Positions 31,333 through 41,924 of a stretch of 64,000 nucleotides of DNA are shown one piece after another. Both the position numbers and the translations under genes were made by a program. The stretch covers positions 250,314 through 314,313 of the forward strand of contig UYJD01000017.1 in assembly GCA_900618795.1 (NCBI GenBank). The letters run 5' to 3'. The notes under the pieces are model-generated. The model did not search any database, was not told where the DNA came from, and was given only the letters and a program-made list of their open reading frames with translations. Source of the DNA: Cyanodermella asteris (Eukaryota; Ascomycota; Lecanoromycetes; Ostropales; Stictidaceae). Within the stretch, counting starts at the first letter, position 1, and every line of letters starts with the position of its first letter.

Positions 31333-32848
31333 TTTGGCAATGACAAAGGAGGAGGTGGGAAGGAAAGTTCAAATGTGGTTGGATTAAAGGGAAAATGATG
31401 GAAGACTTCCAGAAAATGAACAGGAGATCGTGCAACAGATATAAGCTACGCGAGCAGTTCCATCAGACTGAGATATTATTTTGATGAAGATTGTTGATCT
31501 TATCGGTTCCATCGGTTTCATCATGGTTGTTATACTTCGTGTGCCCTCATTCGTGAGGAGATCCGAGGCAGGCTGACAGAGACGACCAGTCCGATGCTGC
31601 ATGAGGTTGTTTGGGGACTCAACAATCGTGGGGATAGCAACAGACACTCTGCAGACTCCGCAGACCGTGTCGAGGGCAACATGACGATGTTTCTTGAAGG
31701 CGAGAGACCGGTGAGCTTCTTGGTAAGTCAACTTGCTTATGCTGACTTGCTCACCTACCTTCTGCGGTACCTATCCTGACATCGGTCTTCGCTGCTGCGA
31801 TCTGGTGATGGACATCCATAAAGACTCTGAACCGCAAGAAGTCCTCACCATTTATTTCCGCTTGTCCGTTGCGGGGATTGCCTGATGGTGCATCAATGTT
31901 GCTGCACATCCGCTCAAAATAGGCTTCGACCAATTTTCTGACTGGTCTCCTGATGCCAATTTCATAAGATTCGAAGGTGGTTTGCCCAAGATGAGGCTCC
32001 ACGTCTATTTTGATCCGAGCTTTTGTGGCTGCCTGCGTGGCCTGGGTCAATTCAAATTCATGCCTTGGGTGTAGCTGAACGCCGAGCCGCGCAAGAGTCA
32101 AGGTCTTCCGTTAGACATTGAGTGGGGTACCCGCACAGGTAGCGGGATATGTAGCTGGCCACGGACCTGGCTAGGTTTTCGAATGGGTATTTATCAATTC
32201 ATTGAATGAGATCCGGAACACCCGATCATTAATGCTGTGACACAGGCCATTTACGGGGCTGACAAGCATCTGATCAACCTTCGAAAATGAACATCAGACC
32301 AGCGCCTCGATAGAAACGCAGCACTTACGCTTGAAGCCATAAATCGCTTTCGTAATAATTTAGAAAATACGAAAATCGGCATGGTTTAAGTCTCTCCCGG
32401 TCGTTGCTGTCGGATGTCAAAAATAGATCGTCCGAAGCTGTCTCCAACCCGTCAAATCTTGCCAGTATCATGACAATTCATCAGACCCACCTCTGTACCG
32501 TGATTCGTCCCGTCCCCTGACACGAAGTTCCACGAAGGCACGGAGGGTCCGGCCGATGGCGGCGGCCTGATGTCAGAGCCGAGAAGCTTCAAGATGGAGG
32601 GGCCCCGACCGTGGCGCGGCCACAATTTGTCATGAGCAGCAGGGGGGGGTCAATTGCGAGCACGAAAGATCTGGCGTGATAACGGAAAGACACTACTCTT
32701 GATAACTACTTGAACTGAACAGAAGCCCTTTTCCCAAACCTTCCATTTCCAAGCACATCAACGAATTTCGCTCACCACAAAGCTCCCCCCTCCTCTTCCA
32801 AGTCAAACAAACACAACACAGATATTCCACCACTTCTCTACAGATACG
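31333..32848. other. Intergenic region, weak coding hints only
   Basis: 1.5 kb upstream of the esterase and the peroxiredoxin. A minus-strand frame at 31751-32101 reads a plausible globular peptide (SYEIGIRRPVRKLVEAYFER) with a possible donor at its end. It has no ATG at its head and no family match. The last 100 bp before 32849 are a C/A-rich leader typical of highly expressed genes. Confidence 0.4.
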
Positions 32849-33487
32849 ATGGTCAAGGTCGGCGACACTCTGCCCGAGGGCACCAAGTTCCAGTAAGCAT
32901 CCACATCATCTCACACATCCCCCCAAAGAAACCCGAGCACCATCTCTCCCTTAGGCAGCGTCGCATCAGTCTCGAGCTGCCACAACACACACACACACAT
33001 ACACACACAGAGCTAAACAAAACTCTCCCACAGATACGTCCCCTACAACCCCGAGTCCGACGACATAACCGCCTGCGGCATCCCAATCTCCTACGACGCG
33101 AGCAGCGAATGGGCCAACAAGAAAGTCGTCCTCTTCGCCGTCCCGGGCGCCTTCACCCCCGGTTGCTCCGCCCGCCACCTCCCCGGCTTCATCGAGAACC
33201 TGCAGAAGATCAAATCAAAGGGCGTGGACGAAGTCGCCGTCATCGCCTTCAACGACGCGTTCGTCATGAACGCGTGGAGCAAGGCCAACGGGATCAAGAA
33301 CGATGATATCCTGTTTTTGAGCGACGTGTCGACGGAGTTCAGTAAGAAGTTGGGGTGGACGTTGGGGGAGCGGACGGGGAGGTATGCGCTCATTATCGAG
33401 AATGGGAAGATTGTCTACGCGGAGAAGGAGGAGAGTCCGAAGGAGGTTACTGTTAGTGGGGCCGAGGCTGTGTTGGCGAGGCTTTGA
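32849..33487 (+). CDS. Peroxiredoxin, Prx5/Ahp1 (PMP20) type
   Basis: Two exons, 32849-32892 and 33034-33487, with a 141-bp intron, give 165 residues. The redox motif is VPGAFTPGCSARHLPGF with peroxidatic Cys59 and the supporting Thr56; the usual form is PGAFTP-T-C, so Gly replaces Thr at 58. The rest follows the family: VIAFNDAFVMNAWSKANG, ILFLSDVSTEFSKKLGW, RYALIIENGKIVY and closing EAVLARL. Such enzymes reduce H2O2 and alkyl hydroperoxides with thioredoxin or glutathione, in cytosol or peroxisome. The C-terminal ARL resembles a weak PTS1-like tripeptide but is not canonical. The intron is large for this genome and carries a CA microsatellite. C-ending codons and a C/A-rich leader suggest strong expression. 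Confidence 0.93.
32981..33010. repeat. (CA)n microsatellite in the peroxiredoxin intron
   Basis: About 12-13 CA units with one TA interruption, about 25 bp before the 3' splice site. It is probably length-polymorphic. Confidence 0.85.
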
Positions 33488-33762
33488 GGAGATGGAACGC
33501 TCGGCCTTGGGCTGATGTGATCAAAAGATGATAGAGCCTGCGATATGAGACGAAGAAGACATGGATTGCTGGAGACACTACAGTATAGAATTGAGTCTTG
33601 TTGAGTCTACCTTGTGGATATTGTGCGCTGTCGTGCTTGTTGATCATCACTTGGCCTATGCCATATTATTTCTGGTTTCGCTATTTACAAAGAACGCTCC
33701 ATTGCTGTCTTTTTGCCGTTGAAAAGGGGTTGGTAGGTGTGTTTGTTGTGCGCCATTGATGC

Positions 33763-35676
33763 TCAGAGCTCTTCGATTGGAGAAAATTCCTCCACTGTGG
33801 AAAATTCCAAGCTATCATTCGAGTCCGCCAGGCCGGCTTCGATCTCCTCCTCGTCATCGGCTGCAAAATCTGGAGTATCAGGCGCAATGGGAACGACAGC
33901 CTCGGTGTTCATAGTTTCACTCTGTGGGGAAACACTAGCAATGCTTTCCACTGACGTACTGACACTGCTCTCGACGTCTGAGATCACGTCGCTTAGAGTC
34001 GAAAGGACTGAACTCGCTTGCGATGGTATCGCTTCTGTCAATGCAGAGGGTCCTGGCATATCGTCAAGAAGAGAGGACGTTGCTGAGCTGAACGTCCCGA
34101 GAATCTGGCTCGGTGCTTCCACAACAGGCATCTGTGAGACTTGAGCCTGTTGCGTCGACCGAGAGACCATATCGGGCACATCGCTCTGCACAACTGAAGT
34201 AGCGTTGATTGCCGTACTCTGCTTCAATGGAGCCGCAATGATGGCCAACAGAAGGGTGGTAGCGGACAGGAAGCCGATAACGACGTTGCGACGGTCCTGC
34301 AGTAGCAGTTGGCAGTAATTCACAAGCAGCTTGGGTAGTGGCAAGTCCTTGGAGTCGGACGTTCGCGGGAGAATACTTTCACGGCGGCGTGATCCTGGCG
34401 CCGGAAAGTCGTTGGCAAGCTCTTCCATCTTCTCCTCTGCCTGAGCCCCGTATATTTCTCTCATCCTATCCTCATCCGGTCCCGACAGTCGTGCTCCTGG
34501 TGTAATCTCAGCCTTGATAGTTTGTGCGACCTCCTTCACGGCCGCCTCTTCATGCCGCCTAGCTGCGGACTCACGACGCTCTGCTTGCAGTAGGAGTTCC
34601 ATCTCTTCGAGCCTGTCCTCCAGATCTCGCTTGGTTTCATCGCTAAGATAAGGCTGGATTTCGACATCCACACGCTCCATCTCGTGCCATGCTGCGCTCC
34701 AGGCCCCTTCTCTCATCAGGCCATTCGCAGCGTAGATCCTGATGTCCCATCGTCGATCGCTTCCGACGCTTTGTATCTGTCTACCGCAGTCTTCACAAAG
34801 ATGAGTTGCATCCTCTCCCATCTCCGCTCTTTCCTCATCATCAGTGCCCTGGGTCACGGGCTCCTCGCCATCCTCTTCGTCAATCCTTGTGCTGGCGATA
34901 CTGCGCGACACACGACTAGAGCTGCGATCTTCGGGCATAATAAAGTGTCCATCTTTCGTCAGGGTCCCCTGCTCAAGCTCTAGTGCCTCAAGGAATCTTT
35001 CTTCCAGTAGCTCATAGTCTTCTCTCGGGTGAGGAATGAGCACACCACGTTCCTGCACGATAGTTTGACTCAGCTTCTCCCTGAGCAGCTTATAATCCGC
35101 AAGCTTAGCAGCAGGAAGTACATCGTCGAGCAGAGACTGAGCGTACTGAAGCTGCAAAGGCAGCAATGTGAAATGGAGCAGCACGAGCGGACGCTCCGTC
35201 TTCGCCTTCTTGACCTTCTCCTTCTTGCTCGGGCTCGATTTGGTGCTTCGAGGTCTGGAATGGGACGAATAGGTCGACCTTGGCGTACCAACTCTCGATT
35301 GTGGAGATGGAGACAGACGATAGCCAGACTTTGGAGGACTAGCAAGATGTGGAGGTGTAGTGTCGAGTTGTAGGTTCCTTGCGCTACTTGGGTGTCTGAA
35401 CGGACTCCTCCTCTTGTGTGGTGTGTAGATGGTCGACGGTGCTCGTGAGTCAGCGTCGGTTGGAAACTCGGAGACAATGTCGTCGTCCGATGTATGTGGA
35501 GACTGCGAGTCTTGGGGGTCTTCCGTGCTGTCTTCATCGAAGACGGCCTCGTCGGGTGAATTGTTGTACGCATAAGGATCCTCGTCGGAAGAGGTGTCGA
35601 GATGTATCTCCTGTTCGTACGGCGGTCGGAATGGCGACTTTTGAGGGGATGGGAGCAAGATAGGAGCGGAATCCAT
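33763..35676 (-). CDS. Conserved fungal protein ('pathway-specific nitrogen regulator' family), C-terminal TM segment
   Basis: A single-exon protein of 637 residues; I start at MDSAPILLPSPQKSPF, since the frame upstream is unlike the family. The N-terminal ~190 residues are Ser/Pro/Asp-rich and disordered, with a KSSPSKKEKVKKAKTERP patch. The conserved core is RPLVLLHFTLLPLQLQYAQS, LLDDVLPAAKLADYKLLREK, LIPHPREDYELLEERFLEAL, then CEDCGRQIQSVGSDRRWDIR and IYAANGLMREGAWSAAWHEM. A coiled coil (about 390-440) follows, then a hydrophobic helix (NVVIGFLSATTLLLAIIAAP, about 515-535) and a Ser/acidic tail. In fungal databases this core is often labelled 'pathway-specific nitrogen regulator', but no DNA-binding domain is visible. 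A membrane helix argues for an organelle or ER-membrane protein. I regard the function as unknown. Confidence 0.7.
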   Translation of the reverse strand: MDSAPILLPSPQKSPFRPPYEQEIHLDTSSDEDPYAYNNSPDEAVFDEDSTEDPQDSQSPHTSDDDIVSEFPTDADSRAPSTIYTPHKRRSPFRHPSSARNLQLDTTPPHLASPPKSGYRLSPSPQSRVGTPRSTYSSHSRPRSTKSSPSKKEKVKKAKTERPLVLLHFTLLPLQLQYAQSLLDDVLPAAKLADYKLLREKLSQTIVQERGVLIPHPREDYELLEERFLEALELEQGTLTKDGHFIMPEDRSSSRVSRSIASTRIDEEDGEEPVTQGTDDEERAEMGEDATHLCEDCGRQIQSVGSDRRWDIRIYAANGLMREGAWSAAWHEMERVDVEIQPYLSDETKRDLEDRLEEMELLLQAERRESAARRHEEAAVKEVAQTIKAEITPGARLSGPDEDRMREIYGAQAEEKMEELANDFPAPGSRRRESILPRTSDSKDLPLPKLLVNYCQLLLQDRRNVVIGFLSATTLLLAIIAAPLKQSTAINATSVVQSDVPDMVSRSTQQAQVSQMPVVEAPSQILGTFSSATSSLLDDMPGPSALTEAIPSQASSVLSTLSDVISDVESSVSTSVESIASVSPQSETMNTEAVVPIAPDTPDFAADDEEEIEAGLADSNDSLEFSTVEEFSPIEEL

Positions 35677-36080
35677 TGGGCCTGACGAATGCTGGAGCCA
35701 CTGAACACTGAGGCAATGGTCACAAATGCAAGCTCCCGATCGAAGCGGTCCGTGTCCTTGATGACGGGTTTGTGCACAGAAAGCCCCAGAGCGGGATATG
35801 CACGAAGCTGGGGCTATCGTGTCCAAGACAAACAAGATGAACGAGTGACCGGGCAGCTGCTGCGACAATATAGATTGTTCTCGTCGGGTGGCAGGACTCG
35901 ACTGCGCGCTGGCGCTGGAGACAGGGCCAACCAGTGTTTGGTGTGTTTCGTCTCATGGCAACCAGCGGCCAATCAGATGCGGGCGCCACCACCTCACTTC
36001 ATCTCCAACTGCGCGAGCAGAACATCGTCCGCAGCCTCTCATCGCAACATTGCCTCGTGCCTATCGACATAAACCACCAT
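35677..36080. other. Intergenic region between co-directional genes
   Basis: 404 bp between the start of the 637-residue gene and the stop of the subtilase gene, both on the minus strand. It must serve as the promoter of the former. A CCAAT-like ATTGG occurs near 35970. Nothing else seen. Confidence 0.45.
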
Positions 36081-37290
36081 CTAGGCAACGCCATTGTATG
36101 CCAGGTAGTTCTTGCTCAGCGGCAACACGATTGCGTTCTTCGTGCACAGATCCTGAATTCGCTTACATAGCGCATCAGGCGTGCTCTCACCTTCCAATGC
36201 CAACAGATAGGCTCCGAGCCCGGTAATGTGTGGCGTCGCCATGCTCGTACCCGAAATTGTGTTCGTCTCGTCCGTTCCATTGTTCCAAGTCGACTTGACA
36301 TCCATGCCCGGCGCAAAGATATCGACCAACAATCCAAAATTGGAGAAGTACACCCTGTTATCATCAATATCCGTCGCCCCAAACGTGCACGCCTTCGGCT
36401 CATTCGCCGGGCTAGCAGTGATAGTCGGCAAACCATTATTCCCCACAGCCACAGCCATGAAGAGGCCCGCGTCCGCGGCATCGGCGACGGCCTGGGTGGT
36501 CATGGGCGAGATGATGCCGCCGAGGGAGAGATTGGCGACAGATTTTCCTTTGCGACCCTTGGAGGTCATGTCGTCGACGGCGTAGGCGATGCCGGCGATG
36601 ACTTGGGAGAGGGCTCCGGAGCCTTCGACATCGAGGACTTTGACGCCGATGAGAGAGGTCTTCTTGACGACGCCGTAGGTCATGGAGCCAGTTGTGCCGG
36701 CGACGTGGGTGCCGTGACCGTTGCCGTCGAAGTCCTCGCCGTCTTCGGCGAAGTTGGCGGCGAAAATGGCGCGGCCTTTGAAGTCGTGGTGCTCGGCGAA
36801 GATGCCCTGTGAGATGTTAGTGGGCAATGAGTGTAGGCTGGGAGTTTGTGCTGCTTACGGTGTCAATGATGTAAGAAAATGTGCCATCGCCTGCAGATTC
36901 GTCGTAATTGTACTGTGTTGTACCTTTGGTACGAGATGAGATGCGAGCGAGCCCGTAGGATGGGTTGTCCTGAGTGATGATGGCGTTGGTCCGAACTTTG
37001 CCATCAGGCTCAATGGCCTCGATGGAGTTCAGAGCCTGAACGGCTGCCGGAATGCTATCAGCGGCATCAATGGCAAAGCCCTTGAAGTTGCCAAAGTCAT
37101 ATGTGAATCGTGGACCTGCACCGAGGATAGATGTCACCGAAGCAATTGTCGAAGCTGATGAATTTGAGTCGCTGTCTGACTTAAGCTTGACAAGCCACTT
37201 CCCAGGAATTACATCTGGGTCGTTACGAGCAAGTATGACGGGCGCGGCAAGTGCCGTGGAAACAACGGTGAGGAGAGAAAGGAACTTCAT
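36081..37290 (-). CDS. Secreted subtilisin-like serine protease (S8A, proteinase K type)
   Basis: Two exons, 36859-37290 and 36081-36806, with a 52-bp intron, give 385 residues. Signal peptide MKFLSLLTVVSTALAAPVIL is followed by an I9 propeptide (PGKWLVKLKSDSDS ... IEAIEPDGKVRTNAI). The catalytic triad is complete: Asp143 (SYIIDT, directly before the intron), His175 (DGNGHGTHVAGT) and Ser332 (SGTSMATPH). The oxyanion Asn lies in AVAVGNNG. The mature part is about 275 residues, the size of proteinase K. These are broad-specificity alkaline proteases secreted for protein scavenging and host or substrate degradation. A TATA-like TTATATAGG (minus strand CCTATATAA) lies near 37370-37378, about 85 bp upstream of the ATG. 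Confidence 0.93.
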
Positions 37291-38169
37291 ACTGAACGAC
37301 AATATGAAGAAGTAAAGCCAGGGTGTGAGGCGGCGGAATGCATGGGAGGTGACAGGGGAGATGGCACGTTATATAGGATCTCAGTATCCTGCCAGCTTCA
37401 TAGTTCACGCGACACAAGATTGGGAATCCGGGTTTGCTTTTTCAGATTCGAAGCCAATCTCGTCTTCCATAAAGCCTGTTGGTTTCTGCGACGGAGGACA
37501 TTGCCACGTTGTGATGTTCAGACCCTGGGCAAGTTGCTAGCTGCTCGGCATGAGCCGACGCCTCCACAGATCATAATACAACCGCAATAATCAAATGAAT
37601 GCTTCGCTGTCGACGCCGCAGCTGACCAGACATAGAGAGCATGATAGTGAATAAGGTTCTGAGCTGCCACATGAAATGATGGATTACATGCATGCCAGAC
37701 GCCCGATGACCTGGAAGGGGTAGTCGTCCGCAACGGATGCCGAGTGCTCAGCCGTCCTGGCCATCTTGACAATATCTGTGATGCGCGGCTCGATAGGCTC
37801 AGACTGGCAAACATGTTGGTCGCCAAGCAGAAAGAGAAGCGGACCTGCCCGATGAAGTAATTTTCGGGCTTGCAGCACAGGATAGGAAGGGGGTCTTCTC
37901 CCGCTGGCCAAGATAGATCGTTGCGCCATCTACGCCCGGTGTTTTCAAGAAGGATTGAGTTATTGGCAAGGACTTCATACTCCGGCTTGTGGCTTGCGAT
38001 TTGGCGGAGAGCATTGCAAGCCCACTGTGTTGAAGTGAAAGAGGTGGTGTGGCGACGAGCTTAGAAGTCTTGGGTACTGGTTGGACCTCGGCAGAGGTAA
38101 CTTTTCCAGCGTCAAGCACTTTCACGCTTCATCACCAAATCTGACATCGTTCATTATTGACCTCCATTC
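37291..38169. other. Intergenic region, no supported gene
   Basis: 880 bp containing the protease promoter. Overlapping minus-strand frames at 37518-38125 carry gene-like stretches (NNSILLENTGRRWRNDL; RAGPLLFLLGDQHV) in different frames. I cannot join them into a supported gene. Confidence 0.35.
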
Positions 38170-38306
38170 ATGGCGAACCCAAGGCAATCTGGTTCAAGCC
38201 GCGGGGACATTGTTTACCACCTCAAGACTGGTACGTGTGAAAGCTACATACATTGATTGACTTTAAGATCAGATGGCTATCCAAATGCCACGCTGGCTCA
38301 ACGTGT
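38170..38306 (+). CDS. Possible 5' end of a gene cut by the assembly gap
   Basis: An ATG at 38170 opens MANPRQSGSSRGDIVYHLKT. A good donor (ACTG|GTACGT at 38231) and an acceptor CAG at 38270-38272 define a 42-bp intron, and splicing gives HLKTDGYPNATLAQRV running into the gap. The frame beyond the gap cannot be traced. No family is recognised. The splice signals and phase are the only support. Confidence 0.3.
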
Positions 38307-38634
38307 NNNNNNNNNNNNNNNNNNNNNNNNNNNNNNNNNNNNNNNNNNNNNNNNNNNNNNNNNNNNNNNNNNNNNNNNNNNNNNNNNNNNNNNNNNNNNN
38401 NNNNNNNNNNNNNNNNNNNNNNNNNNNNNNNNNNNNNNNNNNNNNNNNNNNNNNNNNNNNNNNNNNNNNNNNNNNNNNNNNNNNNNNNNNNNNNNNNNNN
38501 NNNNNNNNNNNNNNNNNNNNNNNNNNNNNNNNNNNNNNNNNNNNNNNNNNNNNNNNNNNNNNNNNNNNNNNNNNNNNNNNNNNNNNNNNNNNNNNNNNNN
38601 NNNNNNNNNNNNNNNNNNNNNNNNNNNNNNNNNN
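38307..38634. other. Assembly gap (N run)
   Basis: 328 undetermined bases. The run is not a round number, so it may be an estimated rather than a placeholder gap. Flanking DNA on both sides is unique here. Confidence 0.99.
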
Positions 38635-38724
38635 CAACGCTTCAAATCGGGTCGTCCTTCCCACGACTCCCTCCAAACAAAGAAAACCCAAACACCTCAA
38701 AGCTTTATTCCCCAGTCAGTTCAA

Positions 38725-40377
38725 TTATGAGTCCTGCCTTTCCACCATCTTCTTCAATTCAGGCTCCTCCATAATCCTCGCCAAAATCTCATCCGTCGAC
38801 GGTCTCCTTTCCGATTCCTCCCCAGCAACAAGTCTCAAGAATCGACCAATCGATTCGGGCCCCTCCATAGGATAAAGAGGATCCTTCTCCGCAGCAATGA
38901 TAATCTCGTTGTACCGTCTCCTCCAAAGGTATTCTCCACCCTCTTGAGGATTTTTGAACCTCATTCCGTCACTAATCCTCCTTCTGGCTTCGAGCCAGAC
39001 AACGTACGCAGCCCAGATATCGACTTTCGAATCTGGCTCTCGTCGCTGGAACCTCTCCGGGCTCATATAGGCAGCGCATCCGCCCCAATGTGTGTTTGCC
39101 CCATTTTCCTCGACTCGAATGGCCAGGCCGAAGTCGCAAATCTTCCATGTCTTCACCATCTTGCCGGTGATTGGGCTTTTCGACTCGCACCATAGGATGT
39201 TGTCTGGCTTGATATCCTGGTGGACGATTTCATATTTGTGGACTGTGGAGAGGCCGCGCATCATGTCGACGAGCAGCTTCAAATCGGCTTCTTCGGAGTA
39301 TACCCAGCCACTGTCTATCTGCACGCCGAGCGTCCCGGCGCATTGCTCCATGTATAGGTGCCTTGTATTCAGGCCTCTTGGGTTAGACCACTCGGCGTAT
39401 CCTTTGTACGCGACAATGTTTCTTAGTTCTTCTGGTTTTGCTCGTTTGTGCAACTTGGCGAGGATCTTGACCTCGTTGCAGAAAATGTCGATCAAGCAGC
39501 GACACCGGTTCACCATTTCACATTCTCTGTGGTATTTCAAGATTTTCTTTTTGTCGATGATGCATTGCTTGACGACCAGGATCCTTGAATCTGGGCCGTT
39601 TGTTCTGCACTTATGCACTTCTCCGAAACTCCCGGCCGCAATGAGCTCCAATATTTCTGGTCTTTCTCCGACGTCTTTGCAGTCTTCCCAATTGAAAGAC
39701 TCTTCTGTCATTGTGTTGGCAAGTTGGATGGCATAGGCCAGCCTCCTTTTGTCGCTGAGGGCGAGTACACGTCTGTTCAGGAGTTTGAGAAACTTAGTAA
39801 ACGCCGCGCTGATTCTTGCGAGGCGTGCTTTGGTGCTGTGCCCCTGTCCGTAATTTTGTCCTGTCTTAGGAAGAAGTGCTTGTGTTGGTGGAGCGGTTGC
39901 AGCAGTCACGCTGCTGGTTGGTGTCTCTTCCTGAGGAATTTTCGGGAACTGGCCAGCGATAGTGACCTCGTCTGTGTCATGCGGTGATGATTGTGAGGGT
40001 GGTATAAGCGCAGCAGTCGCGCTACTGGTTGGTCTCTTCTCTCGAGATATGGTTGGCAGCTGGCCAGAGACAGTGACTTTGTCTGCCATGTTGAGCTTTC
40101 TTTTCCACTGAACACCAGATCTAGGACGACAGTCCGACTTGAGTAGTTTGGCGTATTTTCCGATTCGCTGGAGGTTGAATGTATAGCTTTGTGATACCTG
40201 ACGGTGGTCACTCGGAAGAAGAGGCTTGGTACCTCCGCGGTGAAACCTTTGCTGTTCTAGGGGCTTTTTAATGCCCTGCTTGGGTTCGCTAATGTATTTT
40301 TTTGTGGTCGAAACGTTGGGATTGGGCTCCACTGGATTCAGCTCATAGGAATTGGTTTGTGATGGGCAAGAAGACAT
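38725..40377 (-). CDS. Serine/threonine protein kinase, divergent fungal type
   Basis: A single-exon frame of 550 residues. The first ~240 residues are basic and Ser/Pro-rich and contain two related segments (VTVSGQLPTISREKRPTSS and VTIAGQFPKIPQEETPTSS), an internal duplication. The kinase domain begins at about 245: glycine loop IAAGSFGEVHKC, lysine strand ILVVKQ, helix-C glutamate in NEVKIL, catalytic loop HQDIKPDNILW with Asp388, CDFGLAI with Asp415, and YMSPERF in place of APE. RD-type HRD is replaced by HQD. All catalytic residues are present, so it is probably active. The kinase matches the large lineage-expanded fungal kinase families with unknown substrates. It ends 90 bp from the assembly gap, and the gene end is intact (VERQDS). 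Confidence 0.8.
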   Translation of the reverse strand: MSSCPSQTNSYELNPVEPNPNVSTTKKYISEPKQGIKKPLEQQRFHRGGTKPLLPSDHRQVSQSYTFNLQRIGKYAKLLKSDCRPRSGVQWKRKLNMADKVTVSGQLPTISREKRPTSSATAALIPPSQSSPHDTDEVTIAGQFPKIPQEETPTSSVTAATAPPTQALLPKTGQNYGQGHSTKARLARISAAFTKFLKLLNRRVLALSDKRRLAYAIQLANTMTEESFNWEDCKDVGERPEILELIAAGSFGEVHKCRTNGPDSRILVVKQCIIDKKKILKYHRECEMVNRCRCLIDIFCNEVKILAKLHKRAKPEELRNIVAYKGYAEWSNPRGLNTRHLYMEQCAGTLGVQIDSGWVYSEEADLKLLVDMMRGLSTVHKYEIVHQDIKPDNILWCESKSPITGKMVKTWKICDFGLAIRVEENGANTHWGGCAAYMSPERFQRREPDSKVDIWAAYVVWLEARRRISDGMRFKNPQEGGEYLWRRRYNEIIIAAEKDPLYPMEGPESIGRFLRLVAGEESERRPSTDEILARIMEEPELKKMVERQDS

Positions 40378-41793
40378 TTGTCGTCGTGGTTGTTGGAGCT
40401 GATTCGCAGGTCGTGAGCGTGCGAGTCGTCGTTCCTCGTGTCGTTTGAGAGTTTGAGGCCGAGAGCCGCTCGATTGTCGGTGAGTGCTGTTACTGTTGTT
40501 CAGTTTATGTGCTGGTTTTCAGGTCGTGGACGTGCAAGTCGTGGCACCTGAACTTGTGTGTGAGACAGCAATGTTGTGATCTTGGGCGTTGGTGGAGAGT
40601 GACAGCGAGGTCTTCGAAGGGTACGGTTGTGAGTGGGTGGACCGAAACCAAGTCTGCGGACTCAATGTTGTCTTGACGACAGTCAGGTTTGGTCCTTGAG
40701 TGTTTGTTGAAGTGCAGAGAGCTCAAGATACTCAGTATGAGTAGCTGAGTCGGGGACACAAGCCAGAGACTTGTCGTGGTGGCTCGGAGTTCTGGTCTGT
40801 CGGTGGGCGCTTCTCGAAGTTTTTGTGTACGAAAGACGGATGTTTTGGATCGAGAGAGGGACATACGGCGGGGGTAACTTGTTCTTTTTAGAGTTAGGGT
40901 ACATGATTGTGATTCTGTCTGCCTTTCGACGGTACCTGGGGTACTCCAACGGTCGAACCCTGTTCGGGATGGTTTGCGGCATTTTTACCTCAAATTGATG
41001 CACCGGACAGAATTGCACAGCTGTGCTGAAAACTGGATCTGGGACGTGAGGGATGCGAGTTGCTAGATAAGTTTTGGATCCGGAGTATCAACCAGGGCTG
41101 ATGTGGTTTGATCTGGGAACGAGTACGATGCATGGCCATGACTGAACCCCTTTCGGGGGCAGCGTGCAATATTTGTGTCCAGGATGCACATTGACGCTCT
41201 GTCCATGGCATTTCTGCCATTATGGCTCGAAGACTCGCGGGGTTACGTTTGGCTGGCACTTTGGTGCCTGAGAGGTGTTCTCGTAACGAGGTTACATCTT
41301 TCCAACTTAGGTTGTGCTGCATGGTTACCCCTCCGGAACGCGTCGTGTGTTCAGTCTTGACGCGAAATCTACACCTCCGCAAGCTACCCGTGGTTCGACG
41401 TGTTACACTATTTTCTGGAATCATCCATTACAATTACAGCGTCACTGCGAGATTTGGAGGTGCATGGGAGCGTCATTGCGTTGATTAACAGAGTTTACTT
41501 GATCCCAACGCCGTTTTTATTCCAATGCAAACAATTTGTCCCATACCTATCAGCCCAACAAAACCATTCGAAGCTTGGCGGTTGGCCACCTCGATGAACA
41601 CTTGACAGACCATGCCACGAAAATCGTGGGCTTTTTGCTTTCTAAAAAAAATGTCGATCAACAGCTGCCGCGAAATTCGCGGGCTTATTGCTGAACACGA
41701 TAGTCTTAAAAGCCAGCCTGCTTCGTGTGAGAGACCATCTGGCCTGACTCTCAATCCCCGATTACGGAACAGTATGGTCAGCATGTCGATCGC
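40378..41793. other. Intergenic region, no gene seen
   Basis: 1.4 kb upstream of the kinase and downstream of the coiled-coil membrane protein gene. Small overlapping frames only. The TGG/GTTTGT-rich composition near 40400-40700 is presumably kinase promoter. Confidence 0.4.
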
Positions 41794-41924
41794 CTATAAC
41801 TCTTCATCCGATACGGTGGCGGGTTTTGCTGCTGTCTCTGTCGCCTCGAGCGTCCTTGGCGTTCCCGCTGGCGCTCTTGCACCAGTGCTCGATTCCGTAG
41901 AAATTTTCTTATGCTTATTCTTCT

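Noticed and set aside
31751-32101. 116-residue minus-strand frame
   Set aside because: Begins at TTG, no family match; a possible donor at its end is not enough.
37518-38125. Possible gene in overlapping minus-strand frames
   Set aside because: Gene-like words occur in three different frames and no splice pattern joins them.
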